Part shown: positions 6,201 through 6,457 of the stretch, one piece after another
Layout: the number at the start of each line of letters is the position of its first letter
Numbering within the stretch: the first letter of the stretch is position 1
Assembly: GCA_938004375.1 (NCBI GenBank)
Contig: CALKWH010000226.1
Coordinates: 1-6,457 of the forward strand
DNA from: an uncultured Pseudomonadota bacterium
GTDB taxonomy: Bacteria > Myxococcota_A > Polyangia > HGW-17
Length of the DNA: 6,457 nucleotides
Direction: 5' to 3'
The notes under the pieces: model-generated
The model's database searches: none
What the model was told of the DNA's origin: nothing
The model's input: the letters and a program-made list of their open reading frames with translations, nothing else
Made by a program: the position numbers and the translations under genes

Positions 6201-6412
6201 TCGGGTGCTCCAGGCGGCCGGTGATGCGCGCCTCCCGCAAAAACCGCGTGCGCCCCGTGACACCGGCGGACGGATCCTCGGACGCGGCCCGGGCCTCCGG
6301 CAGGATCTCCTTCCACGCCACCTCGCGGTCCAGGTGCCGGTCCCGCACCAGGATCACGCGCCCCAGGCCGCCGCGGCCCAGCTCCACCGGTCCTTCGATC
6401 CCCGACTGGAAA
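3268..6412 (-). CDS. Transmembrane Hanks-type Ser/Thr protein kinase with WD40-like double beta-propeller, N-terminus truncated
   Basis: About 1047 genuine residues; the true start lies beyond 6412. Numbers here count from an artificial GTG at 6427-6429 in the adapter, so residues 1-5 (MCSSD) and most of codon 6 are not genomic. Kinase domain about 15-303: Gly loop GRGGLGRV (18-25), ATP lysine K40 in VAWKE, helix-C Glu66, catalytic HRDLKPEN (141-148), DWG in place of DFG (161-163, common in bacterial kinases), GTPAYMSPE (202-210), Asp224 and Arg288. All key residues are present, so it should be active. The activation segment carries a long Ser/Thr/Asp-rich stretch (170-200), a likely autophosphorylation region. 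An Arg-rich stretch (320-327) precedes a single transmembrane helix (about 329-348), which puts the kinase inside and the remainder outside the membrane. A helical linker (350-435) leads to about 14 WD40-like blades (449-1010), with typical FSPDG...LAT...VWD units clearest at 740-850. Ligand unknown. It heads the minus-strand gene series. G+C drops sharply at the propeller boundary near 5150. Confidence 0.93.
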
Positions 6413-6457
6413 AGATCGGAAGAGCACACGTCTGAACTCCAGTCACCGAATACGATC
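6413..6457 (+). other. Illumina Read2/index adapter remnant (not genomic)
   Basis: Positions 6413-6446 match the 34-base TruSeq index adapter that begins AGATCGGAAGAGC. They are followed by an 8-base i7 index, CGAATACG (6447-6454), and ATC, the first bases of the P7 segment. Read on the minus strand, the adapter supplies a GTG and the residues MCSSD in front of the kinase. In another frame it supplies MLFRS. Both are false protein starts. Confidence 0.98.

Noticed and set aside
4972..6435. 487-codon plus-strand frame opposite the kinase domain
   Set aside because: Antisense shadow of the kinase that ends inside the adapter (tail KIGRAHV comes partly from adapter bases).
1..6457. CRISPR arrays, tRNA, rRNA or riboswitches
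   Set aside because: No regularly spaced short repeats, no cloverleaf-like or ribosomal sequence, and no gene-free stretch longer than 150 bp to hold them.

Overview
The window is one assembled or long-read fragment of 6366 genomic bases (47-6412) with untrimmed Illumina library adapter at both ends: the P5/Read1 side at 1-46, and the Read2/index side at 6413-6457. Every gene call touching an end must therefore be cut back to 47 or 6412.

The DNA is very GC-rich (many 60-base rows count 70-80% G+C). It carries signal-peptide-bearing, probably outer-envelope proteins and a large transmembrane Hanks-type Ser/Thr kinase fused to beta-propellers. That combination suits a diderm, high-GC, kinase-rich bacterium of the Myxococcota/Planctomycetota/Acidobacteriota kind, probably from a metagenome. 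The phylum cannot be fixed from the sequence alone.

Layout, left to right. 47-274 (minus): start of a secreted, probably beta-strand-rich protein, cut by the fragment end. 337-1026 (minus): exported protein 1. 1027-1173: divergent control region with an AT-rich stretch and a 7-bp palindrome. 1174-2505 (plus): AAA_14/DUF4143-type ATPase. 2565-3158 (minus): exported protein 2, a paralogue of protein 1. 3268-6412 (minus): receptor-like Ser/Thr kinase with one transmembrane helix and 14 WD40-like blades, lacking only its extreme N-terminus.

Four of the five genes lie on the minus strand in the order kinase, exported protein 2, exported protein 1, truncated secreted protein. The ATPase is the only plus-strand gene and sits between the two paralogues. 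The two exported-protein units resemble each other from about 66 bp before the start codon to 8 bp past the stop. The first 196 bp (5' leader plus signal peptide) match at 195 positions, while the mature parts are only about 60% identical. The simplest reading is a duplicated envelope-protein gene with an ATPase gene lodged at the junction, and later sequence exchange or strong conservation of the leader. The repeat is also long enough that an assembly error must be excluded.

The kinase may sense an envelope signal through its propellers and act on cytoplasmic targets, with the downstream exported proteins in the same regulon. This is inference from gene order only.
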